NCBI GenBank assembly: GCA_003021785.1 | Contig: PXQU01000013.1 | Span: forward strand, 292,314 to 356,313 | Direction of reading: 5' to 3' | DNA from: Halobacteriales archaeon QH_7_65_31 | GTDB lineage: Archaea; Halobacteriota; Halobacteria; Halobacteriales; Haloarculaceae | DNA: 64,000 bases | Shown: positions 1 to 7,697 of the stretch, one piece after another | Layout of the letters: each line of letters begins with the position of its first letter | Numbering within the stretch: the first letter of the stretch is position 1 | The notes under the pieces: generated by a model | Told to the model about the DNA's origin: nothing | The model's input: the letters and a program-made list of their open reading frames with translations, nothing else | The model's database searches: none | Program-made: the position numbers and the translations under genes

Positions 1-860
1 CGTGTGAGGCCCCGATAGCCAGCGTCGCTGCGGCGATCTCGTCTTCCACCTGTTCGGCGACGCCGCCGAACTTCGGGAGATGCTTGTTCATCAGCGTGAA
101 CACTTCTGTCCACGGGGTCATGGGGTAGCCGGCGATGAACCGACAGCCCTCGTCGAGCGCGCCGTACGTGATGGCGTTCGACCCCGAGAGCAGCACCTGC
201 TCCGTCTCGTGTTCGTTTTCGGGAAGCTCGATATCGTGGTCGTGGTCGGTCCCCGCGACTCGTTCGTGGGCGTCTTCGAGGACTGCGAGGTTCGGCTCGA
301 AGATCTCGTCGGGCATGCTCTCGCGCATCAGCGTCTCGAAGTAGGAGAGATCGAGCCCGAGAAGCCCGGCGGTGATACCGACACCGGCGGTGTTGCGCAT
401 CACTTCGCGCCCGTGCTCCTTGGCGATCGCGCGCAGATCGACGGGGTAGACGTGCCAGTCGTTCGCCTCGACCCGCTCCTCGAAGTCGGCCGGGAGATCC
501 GCCTCGTCGAGCAGTCCGGAGTCGTAGATGATGATGCCGCCCTCGCGAAGCTCGTCGAGGTTCTCGGTAAGCGGCTTCGCCTCCTCGTCGCCGTAGTAGG
601 CGTCTTCCTGTGGGTTACGAGCGAAGGAGTCACCGAGCGAGAGGAGCACGTTGTAGCCGTCGCCGCGAGACGTGACCGGGCGGTCGCGAGCGCGGACCTC
701 GACGTAGGTGTGGCCGCCACGGATTCGGGACGGGTAGTGACGGTGCGTGAAGACGTGCAGTCCGGCGCGCAACAGCGCCTTCGTGAAGTTCTGACTCGTC
801 GAGTCGATTCCGTCGCCGGAGCCGCCCGCGATTCGCCAGATTAGTTCGTTATCTGTCATA
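1..860 (-). CDS. korA: 2-oxoacid:ferredoxin oxidoreductase, gamma-alpha fused subunit (3' end outside window)
   Basis: Partial: the reading frame is open from the ATG at 860 to the window's left edge (286 codons), so the C-terminal half is missing. The N-terminus (LIWRIAGGSGDGIDSTSQNF, then RHYPSRIRGGHTYVEVR) is the gamma domain of CoA-acylating 2-oxoacid oxidoreductases. After about residue 195 the alpha-domain begins (LLSGSNAITYGALDEG...AGYPMTPWTE). Haloarchaeal enzymes of this fused type oxidise 2-oxoglutarate or pyruvate with thiamine diphosphate and reduce a 2Fe-2S ferredoxin in the cytoplasm. I favour the 2-oxoglutarate (Kor) form, but substrate cannot be settled from this half. The beta subunit should lie just left of the window. 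Confidence 0.85.
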
Positions 861-950
861 GTGTAGCTGGCGTCGAAACGCCTTACGTACACTGTGGCCG
901 CGGCTACCAAAAGCATTTGTGACGTATTAACACAGATTAATAGTGATAAA

Positions 951-968
951 GGAGGATTAACCATGTAG
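951..968 (+). promoter_or_regulatory. Shine-Dalgarno followed by ATG-TAG start-stop
   Basis: GGAGG at 951-955 is followed after 7 nt by ATG (963-965) and directly by TAG (966-968). The spacing is what an initiating ribosome would use, but the frame encodes a single methionine. It lies upstream of the predicted leaderless start of the DICT gene, so it may be chance or a vestigial start. Confidence 0.25.
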
Positions 969-979
969 AAGTGTTCTAC
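965..979. promoter_or_regulatory. inverted repeat upstream of the DICT-gene TATA box
   Basis: GTAGAA-GTG-TTCTAC is a perfect 6-bp inverted repeat with a 3-nt centre. It ends 9 nt before the TATA box at 989-994, where archaeal activators or repressors commonly bind. No bound protein can be named. Confidence 0.35.
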
Positions 980-988
980 TCCCACAGG

Positions 989-994
989 TATATA
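989..994 (+). promoter_or_regulatory. TATA box of the DICT-domain gene
   Basis: TATATA lies about 30 nt before the ATG at 1022. This fits a near-leaderless transcript and supports the 1022 start over a GTG at 1007. Confidence 0.5.
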
Positions 995-1021
995 CGCGAT
1001 TAGTGTGTGATATCGGTACGA

Positions 1022-1735
1022 ATGTCACTCGCTGAACTGATTCGTGGGGTCGAGGCCTACGAAAAGACGTTGACGGTGTTCAACAGTGACGAGACCACTG
1101 TCGACTCGTTACGGACGCAGTTCGGCGACCGGAACCTCACCGTCGAGCACGAGACGGCGACCGGTCCGGACTCGTACGTCGTCCTCTCAGAGGAGTCCGA
1201 GTTCGTCACCGCGGCGAGCGTCGCCGACGTGCTCGCGACCGGAAGCGACACCGAGCCGGAGCTCGCCTCCGACACCTACCGCCCGATCCTCGATCACCTC
1301 GACGAGACGATCTTCACCTCCTACGACACCGAGCAGATGATCGCCGCCTCGCGAGAGATCGAAGACCGGGCCTGGCGGCTCGGCACGGGGAAGCTTCACG
1401 CCGGGTTTCAGAAGCTCTCCATCCTCAACCCGCAGATGGACATCTACGAGCGGCTCGCGTCGGAGGGGACTCTCAACGTCCACGCCTACGCGACCCCCGA
1501 CGACGACGTGCCACACCACGACACCGACCTCACCATCCACGTCGAGCGGTCCGACGAGATTCGCGAGTCGTGGTTCGTCGTCTACGACGGCGGCGGGGTC
1601 GATGTGAACAAATGCGCGCTCGTCGCCGAGGAGCGCGAGCCGCGCTCGTTCTACGGCTTCTGGACGTACGACGCCGAGACCGTCGATTGGCTGCTCGACT
1701 ACTTAGACGAGACGTACGGCGTGCTCGCTCAGTAG
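1022..1735 (+). CDS. DICT sensory domain protein
   Basis: A 237-aa protein. The whole chain resembles the DICT domain known from diguanylate cyclases and two-component systems and widespread as a stand-alone protein in haloarchaea, where it is often near light sensors or bacterio-opsin-activator-type regulators. The most diagnostic stretch is near the C-terminus (WFVVYDGGG, NKCALVAEE, SFYGFWTYD). An earlier motif is DETIFTSYDTEQM near residue 98. There is no DNA-binding or catalytic domain, so it is probably a signalling module that works with a partner. The ATG at 1022 is chosen because a TATA box sits 30 nt upstream. Its stop codon abuts the stop of the convergent gene at 1736. The DICT call is firm; the signal sensed is unknown. 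Confidence 0.8.
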   Translation: MSLAELIRGVEAYEKTLTVFNSDETTVDSLRTQFGDRNLTVEHETATGPDSYVVLSEESEFVTAASVADVLATGSDTEPELASDTYRPILDHLDETIFTSYDTEQMIAASREIEDRAWRLGTGKLHAGFQKLSILNPQMDIYERLASEGTLNVHAYATPDDDVPHHDTDLTIHVERSDEIRESWFVVYDGGGVDVNKCALVAEEREPRSFYGFWTYDAETVDWLLDYLDETYGVLAQ

Positions 1736-1936
1736 CTACTCCGCTTCGACGTACGTTCGGAGGAGTCCACACTCCGGACAGACGACCGGCTGGATATCGA
1801 GCCGTTCGTTCATGCCCAGCGAGCCGAGGATACCGCCTCGTTTCTCGTCCGAGATCACCTGTAGCTCGTAGCCGCCGTTCGTCTGGAGCGTCACCGACTC
1901 CATCCTGACGCCGCAGTCCGGACAGCGTCGCTCCAT
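1736..1936 (-). CDS. small zinc-ribbon protein
   Basis: A 66-aa protein with two CxxC knuckles (C5/C8 in RCPDCG and C53/C56 in VCPECG) about 45 residues apart, as in a single zinc ribbon. The middle (ELQVISDEKRGGILGSLG) is predicted beta/loop. No enzymatic motif is visible. It starts 1 nt after the stop of the upstream metallo-beta-lactamase gene, so the two are almost certainly one transcript. Such haloarchaeal mini zinc-finger proteins have been proposed to act in nucleic-acid or protein binding, but the specific role here is unknown. Confidence 0.7.
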   Translation of the reverse strand: MERRCPDCGVRMESVTLQTNGGYELQVISDEKRGGILGSLGMNERLDIQPVVCPECGLLRTYVEAE

Positions 1937-1937
1937 C

Positions 1938-2726
1938 CTACCACACCTCCCCGAACCGGTCTACCATCGCCGTATCGTGACCGAGCAGTACGTCCGCGTC
2001 CGTCCGGCGCTCCAGATCCTGCACGTACGCGAGCGACTCCCTCCATGCCTGATTATCCCACAACAGCGAGGCGGCCATCGACTGCCCCTCGTAGTTCTCC
2101 TGCCAGTACGCCTCGTCGCCGACCACGAGCAGGGTCTCGCCGTCGCGGTCGAGACGCGCACCGAGCAGTCCGGGCGTGTGGCCGGGCAGGTGGAGCAGTT
2201 CGACGCCCGGGACAAGCTGCCGGTCCCCCTCCACGACCGTCCAGTTCAGGTCGTGTTCGAAGTCGGGGGCGAAGTAGGCGATCGAGCCGGAGTCGGTCTT
2301 CGCCGACCGGTACGCGAACTCGATCTCGCGTTCGTGGACGTAGATGGGCACGTCGGTCCCGTCGAACTGGTAGAGTCCCCCGGCGTGATCGAGATGGAGA
2401 TGCGACATCACGACGGCGTCGATGTCGTCGGGCGCGAAGCCCGCGGCGTCGAGGTCGGCTTCGAGGTCGTGCTCGGCAGCATCGACGTGCGCGAAGGCCT
2501 GATACAGCGGCGCGGGCCAGTAGCCGTCGCCGGCGTCGGGGTGTGAGCCGGTGTCGAAGAGGATCGTCGCCTCCGGATGGTCGATGACGAGGTTCCAGAC
2601 GAGAAACTCCTCGTACCGAAGATCGGGGTTCGGGTCGCCGGCGGTGGCAGCGACAGCACCGTCGAGGACGAAGTTCGCGTCGGCTTCGATACGGCCCCTG
2701 TCGAGGAGATGCACGTCGTACGACAT
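1938..2726 (-). CDS. metallo-beta-lactamase fold hydrolase, N-acyl homoserine lactonase-like
   Basis: A 262-aa protein with the MBL zinc-binding signature HLHLDH at residues 109-114. It also has a later metal ligand context (LPGHTPGLLG), VVGDEAYW and a terminal LLGHD. The overall length and the opening FDTGSHPD segment match the AiiA/AttM-type lactonase family, which opens the lactone ring of acyl-homoserine lactones. Related MBL proteins use other lactones or esters, so the substrate is inferred only. It is co-transcribed with the zinc-ribbon gene downstream and divergent from the low-GC regulator at 2793. The start ATG at 2726 is followed by a normal N-terminal beta strand. Confidence 0.75.
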   Translation of the reverse strand: MSYDVHLLDRGRIEADANFVLDGAVAATAGDPNPDLRYEEFLVWNLVIDHPEATILFDTGSHPDAGDGYWPAPLYQAFAHVDAAEHDLEADLDAAGFAPDDIDAVVMSHLHLDHAGGLYQFDGTDVPIYVHEREIEFAYRSAKTDSGSIAYFAPDFEHDLNWTVVEGDRQLVPGVELLHLPGHTPGLLGARLDRDGETLLVVGDEAYWQENYEGQSMAASLLWDNQAWRESLAYVQDLERRTDADVLLGHDTAMVDRFGEVW

Positions 2727-2792
2727 ACCAGTCAGTACGAGCCCGCATAATAAAACAGTGTGCGCGAGCGTTCCACTCGGTTTTAATTCGCA

Positions 2793-3407
2793 ATGAAATC
2801 GATTAGCCAGCTTCTGTCTCGCCGTCAGTCAGTCAAATCCATTCAACAAGAGGATAATGCCGAACCCACAGTATTAGCGATCGATAATGAGTCCGCTGAT
2901 AAGATCTTCACTGCACTTTCCTCGGGTACCACCCGGTCAATACTGGCTTCTCTCTATAAAAAGCCGAAGACTGCGTCTGAGATCAGCGACGATGCAGAGA
3001 CATCACTTCAAAACGTGAGTTACCATTTGACAAAACTCAAAGAACATAATCTCGTTGAAGTGGCTGACATATGGTACTCAGACCAAGGTAAAGAGATGAA
3101 AGTCTACAAACCGGCCGATAAAGCACTTGTTTTGTTTGCTGGTGAAGATCTGACTCAGTCAACTGTCCTAGATTCAATTAGAAGTGTAATCGGTGTTGTG
3201 GCAACGTTTTTCATAGTGAGTGTTCTTATTAATCATCTATTCCGACGTTTTGCGTCTTCTTCGACTCCAGTTCCTGCTGGTGTCGGAGAGTCTTCAGGAG
3301 AAGTAACGACATACATATTACCGTCTGGAGCAGTGTTTTTCCTCGGAACACTGTTTGCAGCTGTCGTTCTCATCGGTATTCGTTATCATCGAGAACGACG
3401 TTCTTGA
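2793..3407 (+). CDS. ArsR-like winged-helix regulator with C-terminal membrane anchor
   Basis: A 204-aa protein. Residues about 35-110 form a winged helix (IFTALSSGTTRSILASLYKK, then TASEISDDAETSLQNVSYHL and a basic/acidic wing with EMKVYKP). Two hydrophobic segments follow (IRSVIGVVATFFIVSVLI near 130-147 and SGAVFFLGTLFAAVVLIGIR near 180-200), so the DNA-binding domain is probably tethered to the membrane. Base composition is clearly more AT-rich than the flanking genes, and codon choice differs, which suggests recent acquisition. A similarly AT-rich lipoprotein gene follows after a short gap on the same strand. Targets and signal are unknown. Confidence 0.75.
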   Translation: MKSISQLLSRRQSVKSIQQEDNAEPTVLAIDNESADKIFTALSSGTTRSILASLYKKPKTASEISDDAETSLQNVSYHLTKLKEHNLVEVADIWYSDQGKEMKVYKPADKALVLFAGEDLTQSTVLDSIRSVIGVVATFFIVSVLINHLFRRFASSSTPVPAGVGESSGEVTTYILPSGAVFFLGTLFAAVVLIGIRYHRERRS

Positions 3408-3473
3408 GGAGTAAAACGACTCTTGAACCCTACTGAAGACATTTACTGCCATCGTCCGAACTCCCACTCGGCT

Positions 3474-4022
3474 ATGAGACGACGCACATACCTGTCATCG
3501 ATAGCCGCAATGGTGCTGACTTCAGGATGCATCGGTAGCGAAGCAGGCCAAAGCCCTTCAGATCAAATGGAAAAGAAGAGCGTATCCGTCGAAAACGTGG
3601 TCACTAGCACCGAGATAGAGAATTTAGAAATCAATGTGGAGGTACTCCAGACGGAAATCACAGAGAGTGATACTGCACGCATTCGAATCTCGTACTCAAA
3701 TCGTGGTGACGACCCGATCGAGATGAATATCGATCCAGACGTACCGGCTCCCCTCTCCAGTAGTGAGGAAGAATCAGGTCTGCTACTGCTGTCTGATGGG
3801 TATGATCCAACGCGAGCCTCGGATGAATGTTGGAAACCACAAGAGGAAGGTTTTCCCCAACCCGCAGTCGCGAATCAATATCCCATTGAGCCAGAACAAA
3901 CTGTTGGGTTAGAGTACGACATCTGGGTGAATGCCGGGCAAGAAGCAACCTGTATCGAACCTGGAGAGTATCAATTCGAGCCGAATAAGGGGAAATTCGT
4001 GCTCATTGTGGACGATGTATAG
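3474..4022 (+). CDS. predicted secreted lipoprotein, function unknown
   Basis: A 182-aa protein. The ATG at 3474 starts a signal peptide (RRRTYLSSIAAMVLTSGC) whose LTSGC is a lipobox. The mature protein should therefore be anchored outside the membrane through lipidated cysteine 18. A longer in-frame start upstream would bury the signal peptide and is rejected. The rest is acidic, with a beta-rich segment (TARIRISYSNRGDDPIEMNI) reminiscent of immunoglobulin-like domains found in haloarchaeal surface proteins. No catalytic motif is seen. GC content is low like that of the preceding regulator, so the two probably moved together. Confidence 0.65.
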   Translation: MRRRTYLSSIAAMVLTSGCIGSEAGQSPSDQMEKKSVSVENVVTSTEIENLEINVEVLQTEITESDTARIRISYSNRGDDPIEMNIDPDVPAPLSSSEEESGLLLLSDGYDPTRASDECWKPQEEGFPQPAVANQYPIEPEQTVGLEYDIWVNAGQEATCIEPGEYQFEPNKGKFVLIVDDV

Positions 4023-4219
4023 AGTGAGACATTCAAAGGTTCTAATCAAATTTTGAGCGCCTGTGAGATCTAGCGGAGCGGTGAGTAGCTACCCCTATCG
4101 TTCTACTGTTGGATTGGTGGTGGGCTTGTAATCTAATTAGGCTACCTGCAGAGTCTATTTTCCCCTCAATGGGCGAGGGGCTCGCTGTACTGGCGAGTTC
4201 CCTGAACACGGTGAGAACG

Positions 4220-5145
4220 ATGGCAACGAGAGACATCTACGAGAGCGGATTCGACGAAGACATCCAAACGGAGTCAAGTGCGAACCAATGCCCCGGGTGC
4301 GACGGTCGGGTCACTACGAACGCGGTCGAAACGGTCTGCGAGAACTGTGGACTCGTCATCAAGGAACAACGTATCGATCACGGGCCGGAGTGGCAGGCAT
4401 ACGACGACGAGGAGTGCGAGCCAACGGGCGCGCCGCTCACTGCTGCCCGCCACGATCGAGGGGTGTCGACGGAAATCGGTCGTGGGACCGACGCGAAGGA
4501 GAACGAACTCTCCGGGCAGAAGCGGCAGCAGCTGGCTCGAAGGCGCCGTGAGCAGTCCCGTGGCCGCTGGCGGTCGAAAGCGGAACGGAATCTCGTGCAT
4601 GGGCTGGGCGAAGTCCGCCGGTTGGCAAGTGCCCTCGAGCTCTCCAATTCGGTGCGTGATCAGGCGTGCCAACTCTTCCGGAGCGCCCAAAACGAGGATC
4701 TGCTTCGTGGCAGATCTATCAAGGCCATCGCCGCGGCCAGCGTCTACGGAGCCTACCGGTGTAACGGGCTCTCGCGGTTAGTGGACGACGTCAGCGAGAT
4801 GGCCCGCGTCGCGGAGTCACGGATCACGAACACGTACAAAACACTGAACGGAGAGCTGGGCCTTCCCGCCGAACCTGTCTCCTCCACATATTCGTGCCGC
4901 GTCTGGCCTCGGATCTCACGTGTCCGGACGAGATCCGACAGCGGGCCCGAACGCTCGCAGAGCAGGCCGAGGAGCGCGGCGTCACGACGGGCGTCCATCC
5001 GGCGGGGGTCGCCGCGGCCTGCCTCTACAGGGCCGGTCGCGAGGAGGGCCGATGGTTGACGAAATCCGAGGCTGCGGACGTGGCGAACGCCTCGAAGGCG
5101 ACCGTCCGGACACATCGTGATACGTTGGAGGAACAGGTCACCTGA
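4220..5145 (+). pseudogene. tfb: transcription initiation factor TFB, frameshifted
   Basis: The first frame gives a zinc ribbon (C24, C27, C40, C43), the B-finger/linker region (GPEWQAYDDEE...GAPLTAARHDRGVST) and the first cyclin repeat (GRSIKAIAAASVYGAYR). At about 4878-4890 the frame is lost. The second cyclin repeat continues in the -1 frame (FVPRLASDLTCPDEIRQRAR, then AACLYRAGREEGRWLTKSEA, ending in the HTH VANASKATVRTHRDTL). Relative to the TFB consensus P-V-D-P-x-x-Y-V-P-R, one base is missing before TTCGTG. Restoring it gives a 308-aa protein of normal TFB length. Either the gene is dead or the base is an assembly error. Haloarchaea carry many TFB paralogues, so loss of one is tolerable. 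Confidence 0.8.
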
Positions 5146-5199
5146 CGCAGTCCACTGTCTCTCCGTCTGTACTGCACATCGTTCTATCCACGCTACGAT

Positions 5200-6354
5200 T
5201 TAATTCGGAGCCTGTCGGTAGATGAGGTTGCGCTGAATCTCGTTCGCGCCCTCGTAGATGACCGGGATCCGCACGTCGCGGTAGATCCGCGAGATCTTGT
5301 TCTCCAGCAGGACGGACCGACCGCCGTGGAGCTGCATCCCGCGCTCGGCGCAGTCGTTGGCGACCTCGGTGGATTTCACCTTCGCCATCGACGCCCAGTA
5401 GCCGCCGTGATCGTTCTGCTCGACCTTCTCGGCCGCGCGCCAGTTGAGCGCGCGGGCGGACTCGAACTCCATCCGCATGTCGGCGAGGATATGCTGGACG
5501 GACTGGAACTCGTTGATCGTCCGACCGAACGCGTTACGCCCGTGGGCGAACTCCCACGCCTCCTCGATGGCGGCGGCGGCGAGCCCGAGTCCGTGGCCGC
5601 CGACCACGATACGACCGTGGTTGAAGAAGTCGGCGAGCATGTAGAACCCGGCCCCCTCGACGCCGATGAGGTTCTCCTCGGGGACGCGCGCGCCGTCGAG
5701 GACGATATGCGCCTGCTTCGAGGCCGGCATCCCCATCTTCGTCGGGATGTGTTCGGCCTCGTAGCCGTCGGTGTCGGTCGGTACGATGAACATCGAGTAG
5801 TTGCCGTAGCGGTTGTCCGGGTCGTCGCCGGTCTTCGCGTACAGGGTCACCCAGTCGGCCTCGACGCCGTTGCCGACCCAGTACTTCTCGCCCGTGAGCA
5901 CCCACTCGTCGCCGTCCTTCTCGGCGGCCGTCGTCATCCCGGCGAGATCGGAGCCGGTCTCGGGTTCCGAGACGGCAAGCCCGGTGAGCTGCTCGTTCTC
6001 GGCGACCGGGCGCAGATACTCCTCGCACTGCGCGTCGCTCCCGTGTTCTTCGAGCATGCTCGCCCCGAAGCTGGCGAGCTGAAGCGTCAGGGCGATCCCG
6101 GCGTCTGCGCGGTAGAACTCCTCGGCCATGGCGAGCACCTGCGGCAGATCGAAGCCGCGGCCGCCGTACTCCTCGCTGATGTCCTGTGCGATGAGGTCAG
6201 CCTCTATCCCGGCTTCGAGGATCTCCCACGGGTACTCGCCCGACCGGTGATACGCCTCTGCGTTCGGCTCGATATGCTCGCGTGCGAACTCGCGAGCTTC
6301 CTGTTTGATCTCGTGTGCGTGATCGGGTACGACGGTCTCGTCCAGCAAATCCAT
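5200..6354 (-). CDS. acyl-CoA dehydrogenase
   Basis: A 384-aa FAD enzyme of the acyl-CoA dehydrogenase family, which makes the alpha-beta double bond in fatty or branched-chain acyl-CoA oxidation and passes electrons to ETF. Seen: N-terminal helical domain, the mid-domain signature LAVSEPETGSDLAG, the flavin-contacting GRTINEFQSVQHILADM, and the C-terminal IYEGANEIQ in which E368 is at the position of the catalytic base of short/medium-chain enzymes. The ATG at 6354 is chosen because it opens the usual short leader (MDLLDE); extension to 6423 adds a basic, non-homologous stretch. Chain-length specificity is not decidable. A CoA ligase lies 1.3 kb upstream on the same strand. Confidence 0.88.
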   Translation of the reverse strand: MDLLDETVVPDHAHEIKQEAREFAREHIEPNAEAYHRSGEYPWEILEAGIEADLIAQDISEEYGGRGFDLPQVLAMAEEFYRADAGIALTLQLASFGASMLEEHGSDAQCEEYLRPVAENEQLTGLAVSEPETGSDLAGMTTAAEKDGDEWVLTGEKYWVGNGVEADWVTLYAKTGDDPDNRYGNYSMFIVPTDTDGYEAEHIPTKMGMPASKQAHIVLDGARVPEENLIGVEGAGFYMLADFFNHGRIVVGGHGLGLAAAAIEEAWEFAHGRNAFGRTINEFQSVQHILADMRMEFESARALNWRAAEKVEQNDHGGYWASMAKVKSTEVANDCAERGMQLHGGRSVLLENKISRIYRDVRIPVIYEGANEIQRNLIYRQAPN

Positions 6355-6484
6355 ACGAGACGTTAGGCTCCGGAGAGTAAATACCCCCCTGAAACCCGCG
6401 AGTCGTTGTCGCTCGTTCATCAATGAGGAAAGCCGTGCTCAGACGGGAGCGAACAGCTGTCGATCAAGCGGTGACTCGACGCGT

Positions 6485-6934
6485 TCAGTCTGATTGCCAC
6501 AGAGTCTCGATACGCCGGCGTATCGCCGTGAGCACAGTCGAGTGCAGCTCCAACGGGTGGGTCGAGGGGAGTTCGAGATCGGTAACTGCCGTCCCGGCCG
6601 GTGGCTGGTGAAAGTGTAACCGAGCGTTGTGCGGGTTCGGATGCCGGTCCCACCGACACTCCCAGCGGTCCCCCTGTTCGTGTGCTTCGACGTAGTGGAG
6701 CGAGAAATCACCGGTCGTGAACCAGCGGACATCGAGCCGAGCCGTCGTGACTGACTCCGGATACGCTTCGGTATCCATCTCGACACGGAGCAGTCGCGGG
6801 TCGTGAAACGTCGGCTCGAACGTCGTCGCTGACACGAGCGACTCCGCGTCGAGATGGCGCTCTAACAGACGCAGAATCTGTCGATCCGGTGGCCCCGTCG
6901 ATGGCGACGGCGAATCGGACGGTGGCTGGCCCAT
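6485..6934 (-). CDS. TumE/DUF6516-like putative toxin
   Basis: A 149-aa protein. The central segment (YVEAHEQGDRWECRWDRHPN followed by HNARLHFHQPP) resembles the RWDNAPHH...HH core of DUF6516/TumE proteins, which are toxins paired with HTH antitoxins. The C-terminal TAIRRRIETLW helix is also compatible. Its ATG follows immediately after the stop of the HTH gene (TGA then ATG, no gap), as in tightly coupled toxin-antitoxin operons. The family assignment rests on a short motif, and the haloarchaeal version is divergent, so a non-toxin role remains possible. Confidence 0.5.
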   Translation of the reverse strand: MGQPPSDSPSPSTGPPDRQILRLLERHLDAESLVSATTFEPTFHDPRLLRVEMDTEAYPESVTTARLDVRWFTTGDFSLHYVEAHEQGDRWECRWDRHPNPHNARLHFHQPPAGTAVTDLELPSTHPLELHSTVLTAIRRRIETLWQSD

Positions 6935-7462
6935 TCAGGCGGGAAGCAGATGGCCGTCGTTCTCAGACAGCTGGCGGGCGAGCTCGTACAGTCTGAGCGC
7001 TCGAATCACGCCCTGCCACTCGCTGACTGCGGCCATTCGCTCGTGGATGCGGTCGTGCGTATCGTGTTCGAACACGTCGACTGCTGCCGGGTCCGTCGTT
7101 TCAAACTGGGCTTCGTACGCCGCGCGCCGGGCTTCGAGCGTCTCGACACGGTCGATGATCGACTCGACACTCAGATCGCTCGCGATGCGGCTCGCGTCTT
7201 GCCATTCGAGATAGCCGTCGTCTCGCCGGTACGTCGTCGGGCGACTCTCCCGGTCGGTCCGTGCGATTCCCATCTCGACCAAGCGGTCGAGATGTTTCTT
7301 CGCGGCGTTCGGGGAACAGTTCGCCAGCTCGGCAATCTCGGCATGGGGCGTCGGCTCCGTGACGCCGAGAACGACATCGTAAACGCGACCGAACGTGTCC
7401 GTCCCCGTCTGCCACCGCCGCTCGGTGTCGTCGGACTCGGGAGCCGGATCGAACTCCGTCAT
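6935..7462 (-). CDS. HTH-domain protein, putative antitoxin/regulator of the TumE-like partner
   Basis: A 175-aa protein. Residues about 25-80 form a winged helix of ArsR/TrmB type (EPTPHAEIAELANCSPNAAK, HLDRLVEMGIARTDR). A helical, partly coiled region (SVESIIDRVETLEARRAAYE) follows and could mediate dimerisation. It is the first gene of a two-gene unit whose second member is the TumE-like protein. A candidate TATA box (7488-7495, minus strand) lies about 26 nt upstream of the start, with an identical octamer 19 nt further up that could be an operator half. The TA interpretation is inferred from gene order and the partner's motif. Confidence 0.6.
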   Translation of the reverse strand: MTEFDPAPESDDTERRWQTGTDTFGRVYDVVLGVTEPTPHAEIAELANCSPNAAKKHLDRLVEMGIARTDRESRPTTYRRDDGYLEWQDASRIASDLSVESIIDRVETLEARRAAYEAQFETTDPAAVDVFEHDTHDRIHERMAAVSEWQGVIRALRLYELARQLSENDGHLLPA

Positions 7463-7487
7463 GTGACCACCTACGCCGCGTTTCGCA

Positions 7488-7514
7488 ATATATCTTCCGT
7501 GAACTCATATATCT
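7488..7514 (-). promoter_or_regulatory. promoter with repeated AGATATAT octamer
   Basis: AGATATAT (minus strand) occurs at 7488-7495 and again at 7507-7514. The proximal copy is at TATA-box distance from the start codon at 7462, so it probably drives the HTH/TumE-like pair. The duplicate may be a regulator site or a second TATA. Confidence 0.45.
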
Positions 7515-7697
7515 GAGACGCTGTCGCGGATCGACGCGGCCCGAGACTCATGCCTTCGGAACCCGAGGCAGGCGATGACCGGTCTTCCAACCAACTGTCG
7601 CTGTGTATACACAGCGTCCCACGGAAACAGCAGAGGATGGTTCGAAAAGTAGGGCGGAAGAACGGATACGGCTCGGATTCGGACGCGAAGTCGCGCG

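Noticed and set aside
80..844. 254-aa plus-strand reading frame across the korA-like gene
   Set aside because: It is the antisense shadow of the ferredoxin oxidoreductase, whose domains are clear on the minus strand. GC-rich codons leave long antisense frames throughout the window.
5146..5199. Transposase or IS remnant between TFB pseudogene and acyl-CoA dehydrogenase
   Set aside because: Only 54 bp without inverted repeats or similarity to known elements.
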